Assembly: GCA_031841125.1 (NCBI GenBank)
Contig: CM063108.1
Location: 70,218,344-70,282,343 of the forward strand
Source: Acanthococcus lagerstroemiae
Lineage: Eukaryota > Arthropoda > Insecta > Hemiptera > Eriococcidae
Length of the DNA: 64,000 nucleotides
Direction: 5' to 3'
Shown: one piece after another, positions 30,621-43,100 of the stretch
Position numbering within the stretch: the stretch's first letter is position 1
Layout: every line of letters begins with the position of its first letter
Program-made: the position numbers and the translations under genes
Notes under the pieces: model-generated
What the model was told of the DNA's origin: nothing
Databases searched by the model: none
The model's input: the letters and a program-made list of their open reading frames with translations, nothing else

Positions 30621-30800
30621 GCATGTTCTTTTCTAGCGAACAACTATAGGACCATCCTCTTCGTTTTGGTGACATTGTGTTATTCAGAGTCCACCCTGGA
30701 AGCTGACATCGCGAACACTGTTGTCGATTTGTCGCAATCTGGTGATACGAGACACGGCTCTCGCTGATTTGGACATATACTAATGAACCGATGACACGAG

Positions 30801-31339
30801 ACACATCCTCATCTGACTCCCCTTTTTACCGCGATATATTGCCTTTTATAGCGGCATTTCCACAGCCGACTGCACAACCTCTCGATTCCAGTACAGGTTG
30901 TGTATTATTTTTTCATCGTCGGTTTCATTTGAGCCGATATCCCTCGAGATCCTTACCAAATAATCGTTCTCGACACAATCGAAAGCTTTTTCCTGTAATC
31001 GCGTTAAGGCGTACCATTTTAATCTTTTAACACTGCGTAGCTTCTCCTTCCTGTAGTTCTGACGCAAACTCTCTTAGACGACAGATAATTCTTTTTTTAA
31101 TGAACATCGGAAGAGTAGCACTTTCTCACTGATTGTTTTTTAATATCACGGCATTTATCTCGCAGCCATTTTCTCCTTTGCATCTCGCCCTCTTTTGATC
31201 GAAAGTGTGAGTAGGTACTATTCGAATTTACGAATTAGCGTACTGTAGAGTGTAGGCGCACGTATAACAACGAGAGCTCATCATCAGGATCTTCTAAGAG
31301 GCTGGAGCTCAGCGCGATTTTCCAGCCTGCCATCTTAAT
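30801..31339. other. Spacer between two LINE relics
   Basis: No supported gene. The left part may hold more of the decayed gag. Confidence 0.35.
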
Positions 31340-31369
31340 ATACCTATTCGAATATAATTCACTACGAAC

Positions 31370-32640
31370 AAACTGTTTTATCCAAAGATAAAAAACTACT
31401 TGGTTTCTTCTCAGCACGGTTTTATGGGAGGCAGATCTGTCCAGACCAACTTAATTCAATTTACTCAATACTTCCAGAAAGCCCTCGATGAAAGAACACA
31501 AGTAGACGTTATATATACATACAGATTTCAGTAAAGCCTTTGATAAAGTACACCACTGTATACTCATAACAAGAATGCAGGAGCTTGGCTTTTCGACAAA
31601 TTTGGTTAGCTTTTTCAACTCGTATTTGGGAAATAGGAAACAGTTTATCTCGTTCAGAGGAGCCGACGAGTCTAAATACTTTGACTGTACCTCGGGGGTA
31701 CCACAGGGATCCATTTTGGGACCCTTATTATTCTTGATATTCATTAACTCTCCTGCAACGGTCCTCCGCGATTCAGAAATTCTACTCTATGCAGACGACA
31801 TCAAAATTTTTAGAAAAATAAAATCAGCTGCGGACTGCGATCTCTTACAACAAGATATAAATCGACTAGCCACTTGGAGTCAACAAAATGGACTACCGTT
31901 CACTCTGAGCAAATGCGAAAAAATTACATTCAGAAAAATAGGCTACTAAAAAGAATCGAGCATGACTATCATATAGATGGAGCCACGTTACGGGAAGTTG
32001 ACAGGGTGAGGGATTTGGGGGTGATTCTAGATGCAAAACTTATGTATAAGGACCACCTATCTAACATCACATTGAAATCAAACAAAATGGTGGGTTTTAT
32101 AATCAGAAGTGGACAAAATTACAGTGATGTTGATACGCTCAAAGTACTATATTTCTCACTTGTGAGATCCCATTTAGAATTTGCGTAATTAGTCTGGATC
32201 CCAACAACGCAAAAGGGAGTGAAATTGATTGAGAAAATCCAAAACCGTTTTCTGAAATACTATACTTCAAACTTTTCTCTTACTACCCTAATGATGTAAG
32301 CCACACAGAATTAAGAACAGGTTTCGGGGTCATCAGCCTAGAAAAACACAAACTAATAACCTCCCAATTACTGCTATATGACATTGTTCATAGTAAAATA
32401 TGCGATAAAAATCTACTGCGACAAATCTGCTTTCGGGTACCCTCGTTCCAAGCGCGATCAAAAGATCTATTCGAAACAATAACTGCCCACACAAATGGAC
32501 ACAGGGAGTCCGCTATGAATAGGGCGGCACGTCTGTATAATAACATAGTATCTAAAAATCCCCACGTCGATATATTTTTCTTAAAACGTGATAATTTCAA
32601 AAATATAATAACCAAAATCATAGCGGCTCCAAATTTTAAA
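31370..32640 (+). pseudogene. Jockey-like reverse transcriptase with stops and frameshifts
   Basis: SSQHGFMGGRSVQTNLIQF, then TDFSKAFDKVHHCIL with a frame change near 31525, then SGVPQGSILGPLLFLIFIN (about 31695-31750), LLYADDIKIFRKI (about 31783-31821, catalytic Asp pair present), QQDINRLATWSQQNG. A frameshift near 31940 precedes RVRDLGVILDAKLMYKDHL and VRSHLEFA-stop-LVWIP. Several stops follow to about 32640. The family call is by motif style (Jockey, less likely CR1). Confidence 0.8.
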
Positions 32641-32901
32641 TTTTAAAATAACTAGACGCGTGCTCCGAGCTCCTTACAGGAGGGGACGGGGCAAGTGGTA
32701 ACCCTGCGTGTACTCTTTTTTTATGTTTCTATTTTCGATATACTTTTAAAATCTTTTAATTACTTTACTTTCTTATTACCTACTTATTATTTTGTATTAT
32801 TTTTGTTTCATTTATCTTATTAATTTGGCATATAAATTTATTGTATCTCTGCCTTGCTCCTCCTGTGATTGGCCGAAAGGCTGTTGGAGGAAAATACATT
32901 A

Positions 32902-32902
32902 C

Positions 32903-32946
<44 letters not shown>
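32902..32946. repeat. (ATT)n microsatellite at the LINE 3' end
   Basis: About 15 tandem units, directly after the Jockey-like 3' UTR. Confidence 0.9.
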
Positions 32947-32947
<1 letters not shown>

Positions 32948-33692
32948 GTAACGGGTCAGTCTACGTTTGTATATACATGAAAGACGGTCGAACATACGTT
33001 AATTCGGTACAGTAATGTACCTATGTACTTGTACTTTGTTCACCTGGTACCCGTAGAGGTTCCTATACTTTGCGGTATAAAAATTTACACCGGCGAAAGA
33101 ATTTCATTAGCCTTTCGAAAATACCAACGCGGCGTGTATTTTGGTAGCTACTTACATTCAATTAGGTATATTCTTCAGATGATCTCGTGAAGTAGGTTCC
33201 TATACATACACACGCGATACAGGCCCAGATAGTAAATTTTATATTAAATATACCTATACGTTCGCATATTATAATACTCCGTTACCTAGTTTTATTATTC
33301 TAGTCGACCATATGTGGCGGGTATAGAGTACACGTACGTGTATTTTATAAATACAGTTTAGTGACTTTTCGCCGTACATACCTCTCGTATCTTTGTCGAT
33401 CATCCAGTGTCGTACGTAGAGTACGAATATAGGTAGGTATCTACAACACATGCTTTTAATTCCGTTTATGGTGACATGGCGGCGTATGAACTTGTAAGCC
33501 AATAAGTATAGTATTACCTATACTTAGGTACTTACAAAGAAAACGACGCGCGACATTACGAACATTGATACTTAATAGATTTACTTGCTACATATATACT
33601 TATTTAGGTAATGTCGATGATGTACCTACATCGTGTATCATATGGAATAAAAATATCAGGTACCTATCTACTTATCCTCCAATACAACTATA
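32947..33692. other. Intergenic, nothing recognised
   Basis: AT-rich with GGTACC-centred words. No coding support. Confidence 0.45.
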
Positions 33693-33696
33693 GATA

Positions 33697-34702
33697 TGTT
33701 ATGTACCAAGTCCAAAATTGTACATTTCGGGTATGATACAGGTGATTTTGTACCAATCGCGAAATGCTCGGACCATTTGTAAGATTCGGACTTGGTACAT
33801 ACCATTCGCGATATGTACGTTTCATTTCGTACTATTCGCGTGGCGTCCGGACCACGCTGCTACATGGTACAACTGTCTTGTACCAAAAGTTAGAAATAGA
33901 TGCTTTACCGACCATTCATGAAATATAATGATTTGAAAGCTCAATACAACTACACTAAAATTAAACTTTATTCAAATTAAATGATTAGATTGAAGAATCG
34001 CGTTGAAGCTCTCAGATACCAAATGGTGGTAGATATTACTTATTAATTACAGCACGACATTGCATTATGGCACCGGGAGTTACATAGAACTTTTTTTTTT
34101 TTTCTACATACACATCTGTTTGTTAAGCATTTTGTCAAGCATGAACATCTAAGGAAACCTTGCCCTCCAGTCAGTTACAGATGATTTTGCATTAGCTTCT
34201 CGGACAGTAACCGTATCAGCGGGAACATCGTCAATTTTTACAAAGCTGTTGGTAGGATGGCGCTATATCTATTCCTCATTCCTCATATTCCTTATTCTGT
34301 TACATAAAGAACAGAGGAGATCAGTCTCGTTTTATGAATACTTAAATGTTCATTACGCTTACTGAAAGGAGCATGAATATTCATCGGTGAAGATTATCTC
34401 TTATCTCAAGTCAAGTTTTATGAATTATCGAATAGTAACCCCAAATCATACAGGTAATTTCATGAATGATCGGTAAGTGGTAACGCACCTATTTCTAACT
34501 TGGTACAAGCCAGTTGTATACCATGTAGCAGCGTAGTCCGGACGCTACGCGAATAGGACAAAGTGAAACACACGTATCGCGAATGGTACAACAAATGTTG
34601 TCCCAAGTACGAAATCACACAAATGGTCCGAGCATTTCGCGATTGTTACAAAATCACCTGTACCATCCCCGAAATGTACAATTTTGGACTTGGTACATAA
34701 CA
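33697..34702. mobile_element. 1.0-kb element with about 240-bp terminal inverted repeats
   Basis: TGTTATGTACCAAG (33697) and CTTGGTACATAACA (ends 34702) are exact inverted ends, flanked on both sides by GATA (33693-33696 and 34703-34706), a candidate 4-bp target duplication. The inverted match runs inward through AATTTTGGACTTGGTAC, CGAAATGCTCGGACCATTTG and the CGTAGTCCGGACGC region to about 33930 and 34450. The interior (33940-34440) encodes nothing recognised. Confidence 0.8.
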
Positions 34703-34706
34703 GATA

Positions 34707-37342
34707 TATAATATGAAAATACCAAACCGCGCGAATAACTCGGGAAAGTTAGAAAGAATTACGGAAACGAAATATATACTTATACCCAATCTCTAGGACT
34801 ACCATTCGGCTAGGAAATCACCTGAGGGCCGCACACAACCAATCTGCATACTTACGCGACACGTGTATCACCCGAACGTCGATTCCAACAGAACGCAAAG
34901 TAATGGGGAAAATCTAAGAAACCCAGCGGATAGGAACAATATATCGAATTTTGCATCACACTCGCGATCCGGTCTCGACTTGGTCGTTAAAACCGAAATT
35001 TCACCCTTTCTCCGCGTAGGAAAAAATTAACATGCTTTGAAAAATCCACGTAGGTTATACTCGTACATATTCTTAATCTGGTTCCGATTTGGGTATCAGA
35101 ACGCGTTCGTTCGTTTGAAAATTCGTTAGAAATGAGACTGAAATAGGGTAACGTTTATTTTTCATTTCATTTTGGCTGAACAAAATTTCACGTCGACTCG
35201 TTCTCGTTGTATTTTGCATCGGGCCACAATCTCAAGTAGGCATCATCATAATTGACGATGAGGGTACCTACTCGAGCTTTTTCTTGGACACGAATACCTA
35301 CGTAGTTATGATAGAGTGTATTTTAAGCACGTGAATTTTCTGCGACATTTTTCTATTCTCAAGAAACGGGAAGAGGGTACATTTTGGAAATATTGCCGTA
35401 ATGTCGTGCGTTGGTACCATGGTATTGAAATTATAGCTATACGATCATGAAATAAACTCGTCGTATTTGAAACGATTTTTCGAATTATAAAAACTATAAC
35501 GAACGAGAGAGGTATCGACGCGTAACAAGATCTATGGAGAAGAATGAATTGCGAACATTTTTCACTCTATTTCCCAGATAGGCTAATGGAAAGAAAAAGA
35601 AAAAACTACTTCGCGCAGCTACTTATGTACTTGATTGTACTCGCAAGATGTACGAGGACTTGGCGATGCCGCGAGTGTGGAATCAAAGTTTGTCGATCAG
35701 AATTGTATTTTCCTTTCGCGCTTTTTGCCAAACTGCCTGCGAACCGGCCAGTGGTCGCTTTTTTCTAGAGTAATTAACAGCATTTATATGTATATTGTAC
35801 TACTGTTAGCTGTACCTACCGAGAAGTCGACTTAGGCGCGTGTAATTCGTTGCGATAGGTAGTACCAAGGTACTCGTGTATTGACTTTCGCTGAGGACGC
35901 GTTTCCACCGGTGCAGCACTGCAAAGAGAATAGTGAGGCAGCGTAACGCTGCGCCCTTGAATCGAACAGAGAAATACGGAAATGACCTATACAGCGTACA
36001 CATCCGACCTCTCGGTCAGCACCTAGGTTTTTATTCAGCTGCTATTCCTACCTACATATGGTTGCGTAGTACCCCTGTTCTACAATGTCTGTTCACGGTA
36101 CACGCCGCATCGCTCTGTTCCTGGTCCATATAGGTACTTAGTTCGTACACCTCTACAGTTCATACATACGTCGCGTATATCGGGCTACCGATGTCTGTAG
36201 ATGTTGTCCCGTCCGTCCATGCCATAAAGAAACTTTGCGCTAGACAAGGTTGCTCGCTTCCTTTGCGTCGCGTCTATAATGTTGGTCTGACCATAAACGG
36301 TAAGATCATTCACTGTACCCGGCTACCGTTTACTTGCCATCGGATGCAGTTTTATTCGCGTCTTCACAAACACAAACGTTTACACTTACACGTAACATAT
36401 TAGGTTCTGTACGTACCAAATGTAGCTACCTACTTGATACAGAGCGAGTCTGTATCGTTCGAATTATACTATAGGTACCTATACTACGTGTATATTGTTT
36501 GTTGCATATGGGGCCTCCGCGTGCTCGTAGATTTGTACCTCGCATCCAAATCGAACCAATTTTATTCCTGCAAATATCGATAACGATAACGATCTAGTTT
36601 TTCTGCCTTATAAAAGGCTAACATTTTAGATCCAGGAATTTCGAGAGCAATTGACAAAAAGGCGAGAGTTAAGACGAAGTCGATTTTCTTCGGTTTCTTG
36701 AACTCGATGATCGAGCCGTAGATAGCTCAAGTCTGGTCCAGTTAAGAAACATAACTGGCTACCCGCAATACACATCGATATATGGGTATTATGTAGTTGG
36801 AGGGGAAGGACGAGTTCAAGAATAAATACGTTATCAGCGACGTAAAATACAAAATAGTACCTACATTGCACGCCAAGGCCCAAGGCTCGAAAGTGAGTGT
36901 TTGCAGGTCGAGCGCGTGAGTTCGTGGAGCAAGCTGCAGGCGAGTGCCGCAAGCGCGCGTCGGCGCGAGTCCTGCACACTCACTTCGAGTTCGAACCTGG
37001 CTGTGCAAGATATTTTTTAATATAGATGTACGGAAAAATTAAAATTTTATTTGTTTTTTGAGAATGGATCAGGTAATGGCGAAAGAGATGCAAACTATCG
37101 GACATTTTTGACATCGTTTCTGTTTAAAAAAACTACTGTTTGTACTTTGTATATCACACTCACTCATTGAGAATGAAAGATACATATCAATGCGATACTT
37201 TTTAAATATATGAATGCAGTTCAAAGTTTTTTTTGTTTTTTTTTTTAAATTTTAATTTTATGCCTACTGTTCTTAAAAATAAATTTAATAATTTTTTATA
37301 ACAAATAATACTTAATGAGGGGAAAATGTACGATATGAGTGT
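34707..37342. other. Intergenic, nothing coding recognised
   Basis: No family resemblance in open frames. A CpG-rich patch lies at about 36890-36985. Confidence 0.45.
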
Positions 37343-37350
37343 GAATTATC

Positions 37351-38267
37351 CAGTGTTGTTAGACAAAACGATTTTCTGTCATTTTGTCAGGCGAGCATTT
37401 CACTTTTTTTTGTTATGTCATGAGTTTTGTCATTTTGTTTTTTCATAATTTTGTTATGTCATGACAAAATTATTTTGTAATTTTGTCATATCCACAAATT
37501 TTCAGGTATTTTACTATTTTTACATACAATCCAATCCTACCAATCACCAATGTTATTCTAACAAAGGTTGCATACTTGGAGGCTAAAAAGAAATTGGGAT
37601 TTAAACCTGCACTAGAGTGCGCTGCAAAATTGCCTGCGTGGTGCGCGGTTGTTAGCGGGTGAAAATGAGTGAGTGACCATGTTGTGTACTTTCAAATAGA
37701 AACACTGCTATCTTTAGAAGGTTAAAAATCGAGTAAAAATTATTCTGCCAGTGGTGCCAGTAGAACTGATTATAATTTAATTTTTTGGTGATGATGCAGT
37801 CGAATTTAGGACAAATTTTCTTTGAAAGTGAATTTCTAATCGACTTAATGATAGTTGAAGTTTGCTACACGCTTACAGTAAATCATACGTGATCACTCCT
37901 CTGGCTTGGGTTGATTTCTTAAGTTTTGACTGATGGCTGTTAGCTGATCACTTCTTTAACAAAAAAGTGTCTGAGAAAAAGAACCTAATGCATAGAGGTT
38001 GGTTCAGATACATTTTCTAAGACACTAGTTCCATGTTCTTCTAGTCCTTCTTTAACTTCTTGATCCTTGTTCTTTTCCACCAACGTAATATTGGAATGAC
38101 AAAATGTCATGACAAAATTGTTTTGTCATTTTGTTTTGTCATTGATTCATTTTTTTGTTATGTCATTTCCATTTTGTCATATGACAAAACTGAGAAATGG
38201 TTTTGTCATTATGACAAAATTCCTAAAATTCAATTATCATTTTGTTTTGTTATGTCTAACAACACTG
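37351..38267. mobile_element. hAT-type non-autonomous element with exact 8-bp target duplication
   Basis: TIRs CAGTGTTGTTAGACA (37351-37365) and TGTCTAACAACACTG (38253-38267) are perfect. Both flanks carry GAATTATC (37343-37350 and 38268-38275), an exact 8-bp duplication as made by hAT transposases. Sub-terminal regions are crowded with ATTTTGTCAT / ATGACAAAAT palindromic units (about 37375-37490 and 38095-38255). No transposase is encoded in the 917 bp, so it would depend on a relative elsewhere. Confidence 0.92.
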
Positions 38268-38275
38268 GAATTATC

Positions 38276-39425
38276 AAATACTAATTTTTCATGTCATTGT
38301 ATTTTAACCTGATACCAATTATAAAGAATAGGAAAAGATATATTTGAGGCGTTATTTTTTTTTTCATTTTTACCTTCACATACCCAAAAATATTATAACA
38401 ATCATATATTATAATCTTTACTATTTTTTACATTCTTTACAATCTTTACATTCTTTACACTAATACTTTACATAATTCTTTACACATATAAAGAATGGAA
38501 CTATACAAACTAAAACTTTACATTGACAACCCTGGTGCCGAGTGCAAATAGCCTATGTAACGGTGTTAAAAAGTGTCAAAATTTTCAATTTTTGTGTCTA
38601 AACGAACACAAGGAGTACAAACATGTTATAGACACATACGCTCATTACATCATCAAAGGATTGTTTCATCTGAGTTTCCATGCTACACTCAGCCTCCTAA
38701 GTCGAAAATTTTTGATCCTGTACTCCTTTCCAGTCTCGTGTGTATGAATTTCCTCTCTGAACTGTTGTGAGCATTTGAAAAAGTTTATTTAATTTCTTGA
38801 TAAAATAAGAGAGTGGGTCTCCGTTCGTGTGGAGAACATCAGTTTTTGTATAAAAATAGGACTATGTATTTTTTCAACTATCTCTTTAAAAAGCATGGTA
38901 AATAACAATAAATATTCGCATTTATTTCTGTCGGCGCGTTCGTGCTTTTTAAAAAATACTAGGTAAACAATAAATCGTTTTTCAGAATAAATAATCAATT
39001 TTATAGTAAATTGTGGGGTAATATTTTTAGGCTAAATTTGTGGTGTGATTTTTAAAAAAATGATACCAAATTCTAGACAGTGGGGGGTGTGGGTTAAGGA
39101 CCCGGTATGACTACTTATAGCTTTAGCTACCTACGTATCATTTTTGACCCGTCATTTAACAGTATTTGTCGTAGTCGACGTCGCAGTATTAGCCAGCGTA
39201 CAATTAGCGGAATCGAGGGACCGACGACTAAGCCACCGGTGTTTCTTTTTCAGGACTCGCGAAATGACGCCGCATTACGCCTTTCGACGTCTCTACATCT
39301 TCTACATGATTATCTACAACTGCTTCCAGTCGATACCATGTGCACTCTACTGTGCAGCCTAGCGCGTACACTACTTGTTCCCATCCAGCCCAGACAATAA
39401 CAACGACATCGCGTCAATAATTAAA
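38276..39425. other. Spacer right of the hAT element, nothing firmly coding
   Basis: AT-rich with repeated TTTACATTCTTTACA words near 38420-38490. A 97-codon open frame at 39107-39400 overlaps a 72-codon one and resembles nothing known. Confidence 0.4.
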
Positions 39426-39429
39426 TACG

Positions 39430-39435
39430 TTTATT
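39430..39435 (-). terminator. Candidate Cdk12 poly(A) signal AATAAA (minus)
   Basis: TTTATT on the plus strand reads AATAAA on the minus strand, about 730 nt after the Cdk12 stop codon at 40168. This would give a plausible 3' UTR. Confidence 0.4.
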
Positions 39436-40167
39436 GACATAACAATTACTTACTATTATTTACAACAACATTTACATATTACATAGGTACATACGCGTAA
39501 TGATGAACCGTTATTCGTAAATACGTTTTACTTATACGTGTACACGAGGTACGTAAAACCGAAAAAGTAGAATAAATAAAAATGGAGGAAAAAAAAAACA
39601 GGAAAATCAGTCCTTAACGTAAAATTTAACGCCGAATCAAACGCGACTTCTGATAATAAGATGAACGTAATAACGACGGCGGATTACTTGACTTTGACCG
39701 CGTGTGTTCCACGAACATATTTTCGTAAATAATTTACAGAGCGGCGGGTCTTTCACGAATATAGATTTTGAACGAACTAATCTCATTCATATACGAGTAC
39801 CAACGTTTCTTTCATATTCGCCTTTCGTCTAGAGTTTTGAATAAATGACTCCGAACGGCGATTTTCCATGCTTGAGTCCAACAATGACGAAGCCGTATGA
39901 AAAGATTGATACCAATTTGGCAAATGACGAAATGATTATCGCATCGTGAGCTCACCAATCACAGATTTGTTCCGACGAAAGTTACGTTTTTCGCTTTTCG
40001 AGACAGCGAATCATCCATTTTCGCGCGCATTCGCTAGTTGCGTCGTAAAATTAAAATTACATCGCCCGCCATTTTGTCGAAATTCGACGCGATGAGGTGA
40101 TAAGTAACAACGAGAAGAGGGAAAAGAAAACGCGGGAAATAACGACGAAGGTAATACGGAACCAATT

Positions 40168-43100
40168 TCACGGGTACTTGAAGTTGGTTGCATTTGGTGC
40201 CGATTGAGATTGAGTTGATGATACGTTCGCTGATGTACTCGAATGGCTGCTATCCGCAACCGGCACGTGTTCTCTGAGTTGACGTCTTCGTCTTTTACTC
40301 CACAATTCGTGACAGTCTTGCCACGTTGGTAAACTCGGAATGGGCATTCTGTAAACGACAAAAAAAAAAATTATACTGCGGTTTGAAATGAAAACTAGAA
40401 AGTAGGCTCGTGTTATAAGATCTGACATAAGACATAATTTCAGAGACGAGGACGTTGGTCACACGAGTTCAAATGAAAACTCGGTCCATGCTGGTTCGGT
40501 AATTCATTCTGAAGTTTGTGAGAATGTAATACTAGCCCCCTCCCCTCACGGCTGCTTGCGCTTGCTATTTCAAGAAAGAAGGAGAGGAAGAATTCGGAGT
40601 AACACGAATTTCTCGGAGAGGTGACGGGCTGGCTAAGCCTTCCGTTTTTTTCTGTTGCCGTTCTCGTTTAACGCGCAATTTTCAACGCGTTAAAAATTAC
40701 GGAAAATGAGCAATCAGCAACTGAGTCGAGTCCTAAGGGGAAGAATGTAATGTTGAGTTCAATGTGAAAAATTAATTTTCGCGATAAATGGAGGAAAAAT
40801 GAATCGTACGAATTACGCGACATGACGAATAAGTAACGAGTACGTAACGAAGACGACGATGACGCACGATTCGAAGAAACGCCGGGCCCTGATTTTGATT
40901 TAAGCTTTTTCGAAAAATTCTGCAACAGACAATTAAGGAGATCGAGTACAATAAATATTGTTTCACGGGCGAAAGTTCGATGATCGACGCGTTTCGTATT
41001 CGTACTGCGGCTTCCTGAAGTTGAAGTTTTCAATTTTTCAACTTTTATCGATACGACAACGACGATTACTATCGTTGCTATTATTTTTATTTCAGTGACC
41101 AAGAGAATACTAAAATTTTCTATATTAAAATGCGCGCAAACAATATTTAGGAACAAATAAAAGCGTTAACGTTGGCATTGTCCTTTTTCCCCGTACCCCA
41201 CTCTCCGTCCTTTCAAAAGAACATTACCAAATTAGCGTAGTCATCATCCGTAAATTCGTTAACGTGTACCAAAAACCTAAAATGCGACGATAAACTCTTC
41301 GAATTGAATCGTTATTATATTACATTCTTAGGCACTGGTATTTACTTAGGAAGACAGCCGGTCGCATTTATAAATTTTGAATTTTCCTACAGATACGTAC
41401 TTTTCTGGCATAATGTCACGCAACCAGGCGGATTTTAGCGCATTTTCGGCGGTTATCCGTTTTTCCGGATCCAATTCCAGCATTTTGTCGAGAAGATCGA
41501 GGGCGTGCGCCGGTAACGAAGAAAATTCTTCGCGCAGTTTCCGCCGATGAGTCTTCTTCTGGTTTAGTGTGCCCCAGTGCGGTAAATTGATCACAGCCGG
41601 CCAAGACGAAGGCACCGGAGATCCGCATACCCTCGATATAAGTTCCAATTGCATCACTTCCGAATTTGCCTACAAACAACAACACGTCCGGATTAGAATT
41701 TACGTACCGTAGCGTACGCGATATTTTCTCACTATGCGTTAAATCATACGGCAGGCAATGAAACAGGATGTCAACAGAAAGTGGGATGTAAAACTGTCCG
41801 ATTTTCGTTCGAATAGGCTCGATCGGTATTTTTCAATAATAAATTCTCCGACAGCTCTCGAGAATAAATATATTCCGAGGCCCCGTATGGAAAGGGAGGA
41901 ACTGAGACCTGGAAAGTCCCGAAATGTTCCAATTTCGGGCAGAGTAATGCTTCTATCAATTTTGTAACACTCTGCCTAAAATGAAAATGATGGCTATTCG
42001 AAGGACCGTTAGACCTCTTTGCAAGATGCTCGACAGAGTCGACTTTGCTCGATTGGAGATTGCTGGCCTTCGTGGCCAGCTTTCCCAGGCATAAAATACG
42101 ACGGAGATCGGACGTTGAAAAGCCGATAATTTACGCGTTGTTAATAAATACACGAGTCGGAAAGAGCAACTCGGAAAGCACGTAGTACGAAAAATCGGAA
42201 AAACTAACGCGAGAAACGACACGTTTTACGCCGAGACAGCGACGACAAACAAGACTTAACGAGTCAACGACACACATTTCTTACCGGAAACATGGGCTTC
42301 TTCGTAAATAATTCGCCCAGAATGCAGCCGCACGACCAAACGTCGACTGCCGGACCATACTCCTCTTCACCGAGCAGCAATTCCGGTGGTCGATACCACA
42401 ACGTTATAACCTTGTTCGTGTACGGTCGCTTCGACTCGCCCGGAGAGTACAGCCTCGACAGACCGAAATCTGCCAACTTCACCTGACCTCTGCGGACAAA
42501 CATAACGTGAAAATTTCATTAAACCGTACGATCAATACGCGGTAATGAAATACGAACCAGAAAGAAAACGCGCGTCAAATAGGTAACGTACTTGTTATTC
42601 ATCAATATGTTGCTGCATTTGATGTCTCGATGTAGAAAGTGCTTTTTGTGGCAATAGTTTAGGCCATCCAACAGCTGTTTCATGATGCTCGCGTTATGGA
42701 ATTCGTTGAAAGTTACCATTCCCGACTCCAACAAACCCATTAAATCGTGATCCATGTACTCGAATACTAGATAGAAAGCTCCTTCATCCTACACAAATTG
42801 AAAGGCGTTATATTGTAGATACAATAAGTAGCACTGGATCGAATGAACGCGTCCTATCCGGATACTTATTCGGCGACAATAGGTTTTCAGTTTTCTATCG
42901 ATAATACGATAAGAGTCGTAGCTGAAGCTGAAAAAAAAGTTTGTTCCGCTAGTCGCGTCATCGATCCATTTTCACAATATTTTTTCAGACTCGTTAAGAA
43001 TCTTCAGAAGAAGATTCGGTTACGACTTTTTAGAATTCCTCGTGTATACTCTTAAAGATTGATAGACGACCCCGAACGAAATTCGTAAAGACCTAATATT

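Larger units (their letters stand above)
27080..30800 (-). mobile_element. Decayed R1-like LINE retaining gag, endonuclease and RT parts
   Basis: On the minus strand, from right to left, parts of both ORFs occur in the expected order: gag zinc knuckles (about 30500-30385), start of ORF2 (about 30310), AP endonuclease (about 30070-29860), linker (about 29740-29520), RT (about 28770-28300), the YRTVS region (about 27970-27760) and the C-terminal Cys/His region (about 27640-27280). Many stops and frameshifts show great age. The 3' UTR probably covers about 27080-27260. It is a separate and older family from the 20.5-22.5 kb element. Confidence 0.78.
31340..32946 (+). mobile_element. Jockey-like LINE, 5'-truncated, with (ATT)n tail
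   Basis: Reverse-transcriptase remains run from about 31370 to 32640, followed by a 3' UTR. The UTR ends in a small hairpin (GCCTTGCTCCTCC ... GGAGGAAAA, about 32848-32893) and then an (ATT)n run at 32902-32946. A hairpin followed by a short repeat tail is the usual 3' recognition structure of such LINEs. The 5' part (gag, endonuclease) is absent. Confidence 0.8.

Noticed and set aside
39107..39400. 97-codon plus frame preceded by a pyrimidine-rich AG
   Set aside because: Two overlapping frames of similar length compete, no homology is evident, and it lies next to the Cdk12 3' end on the other strand.
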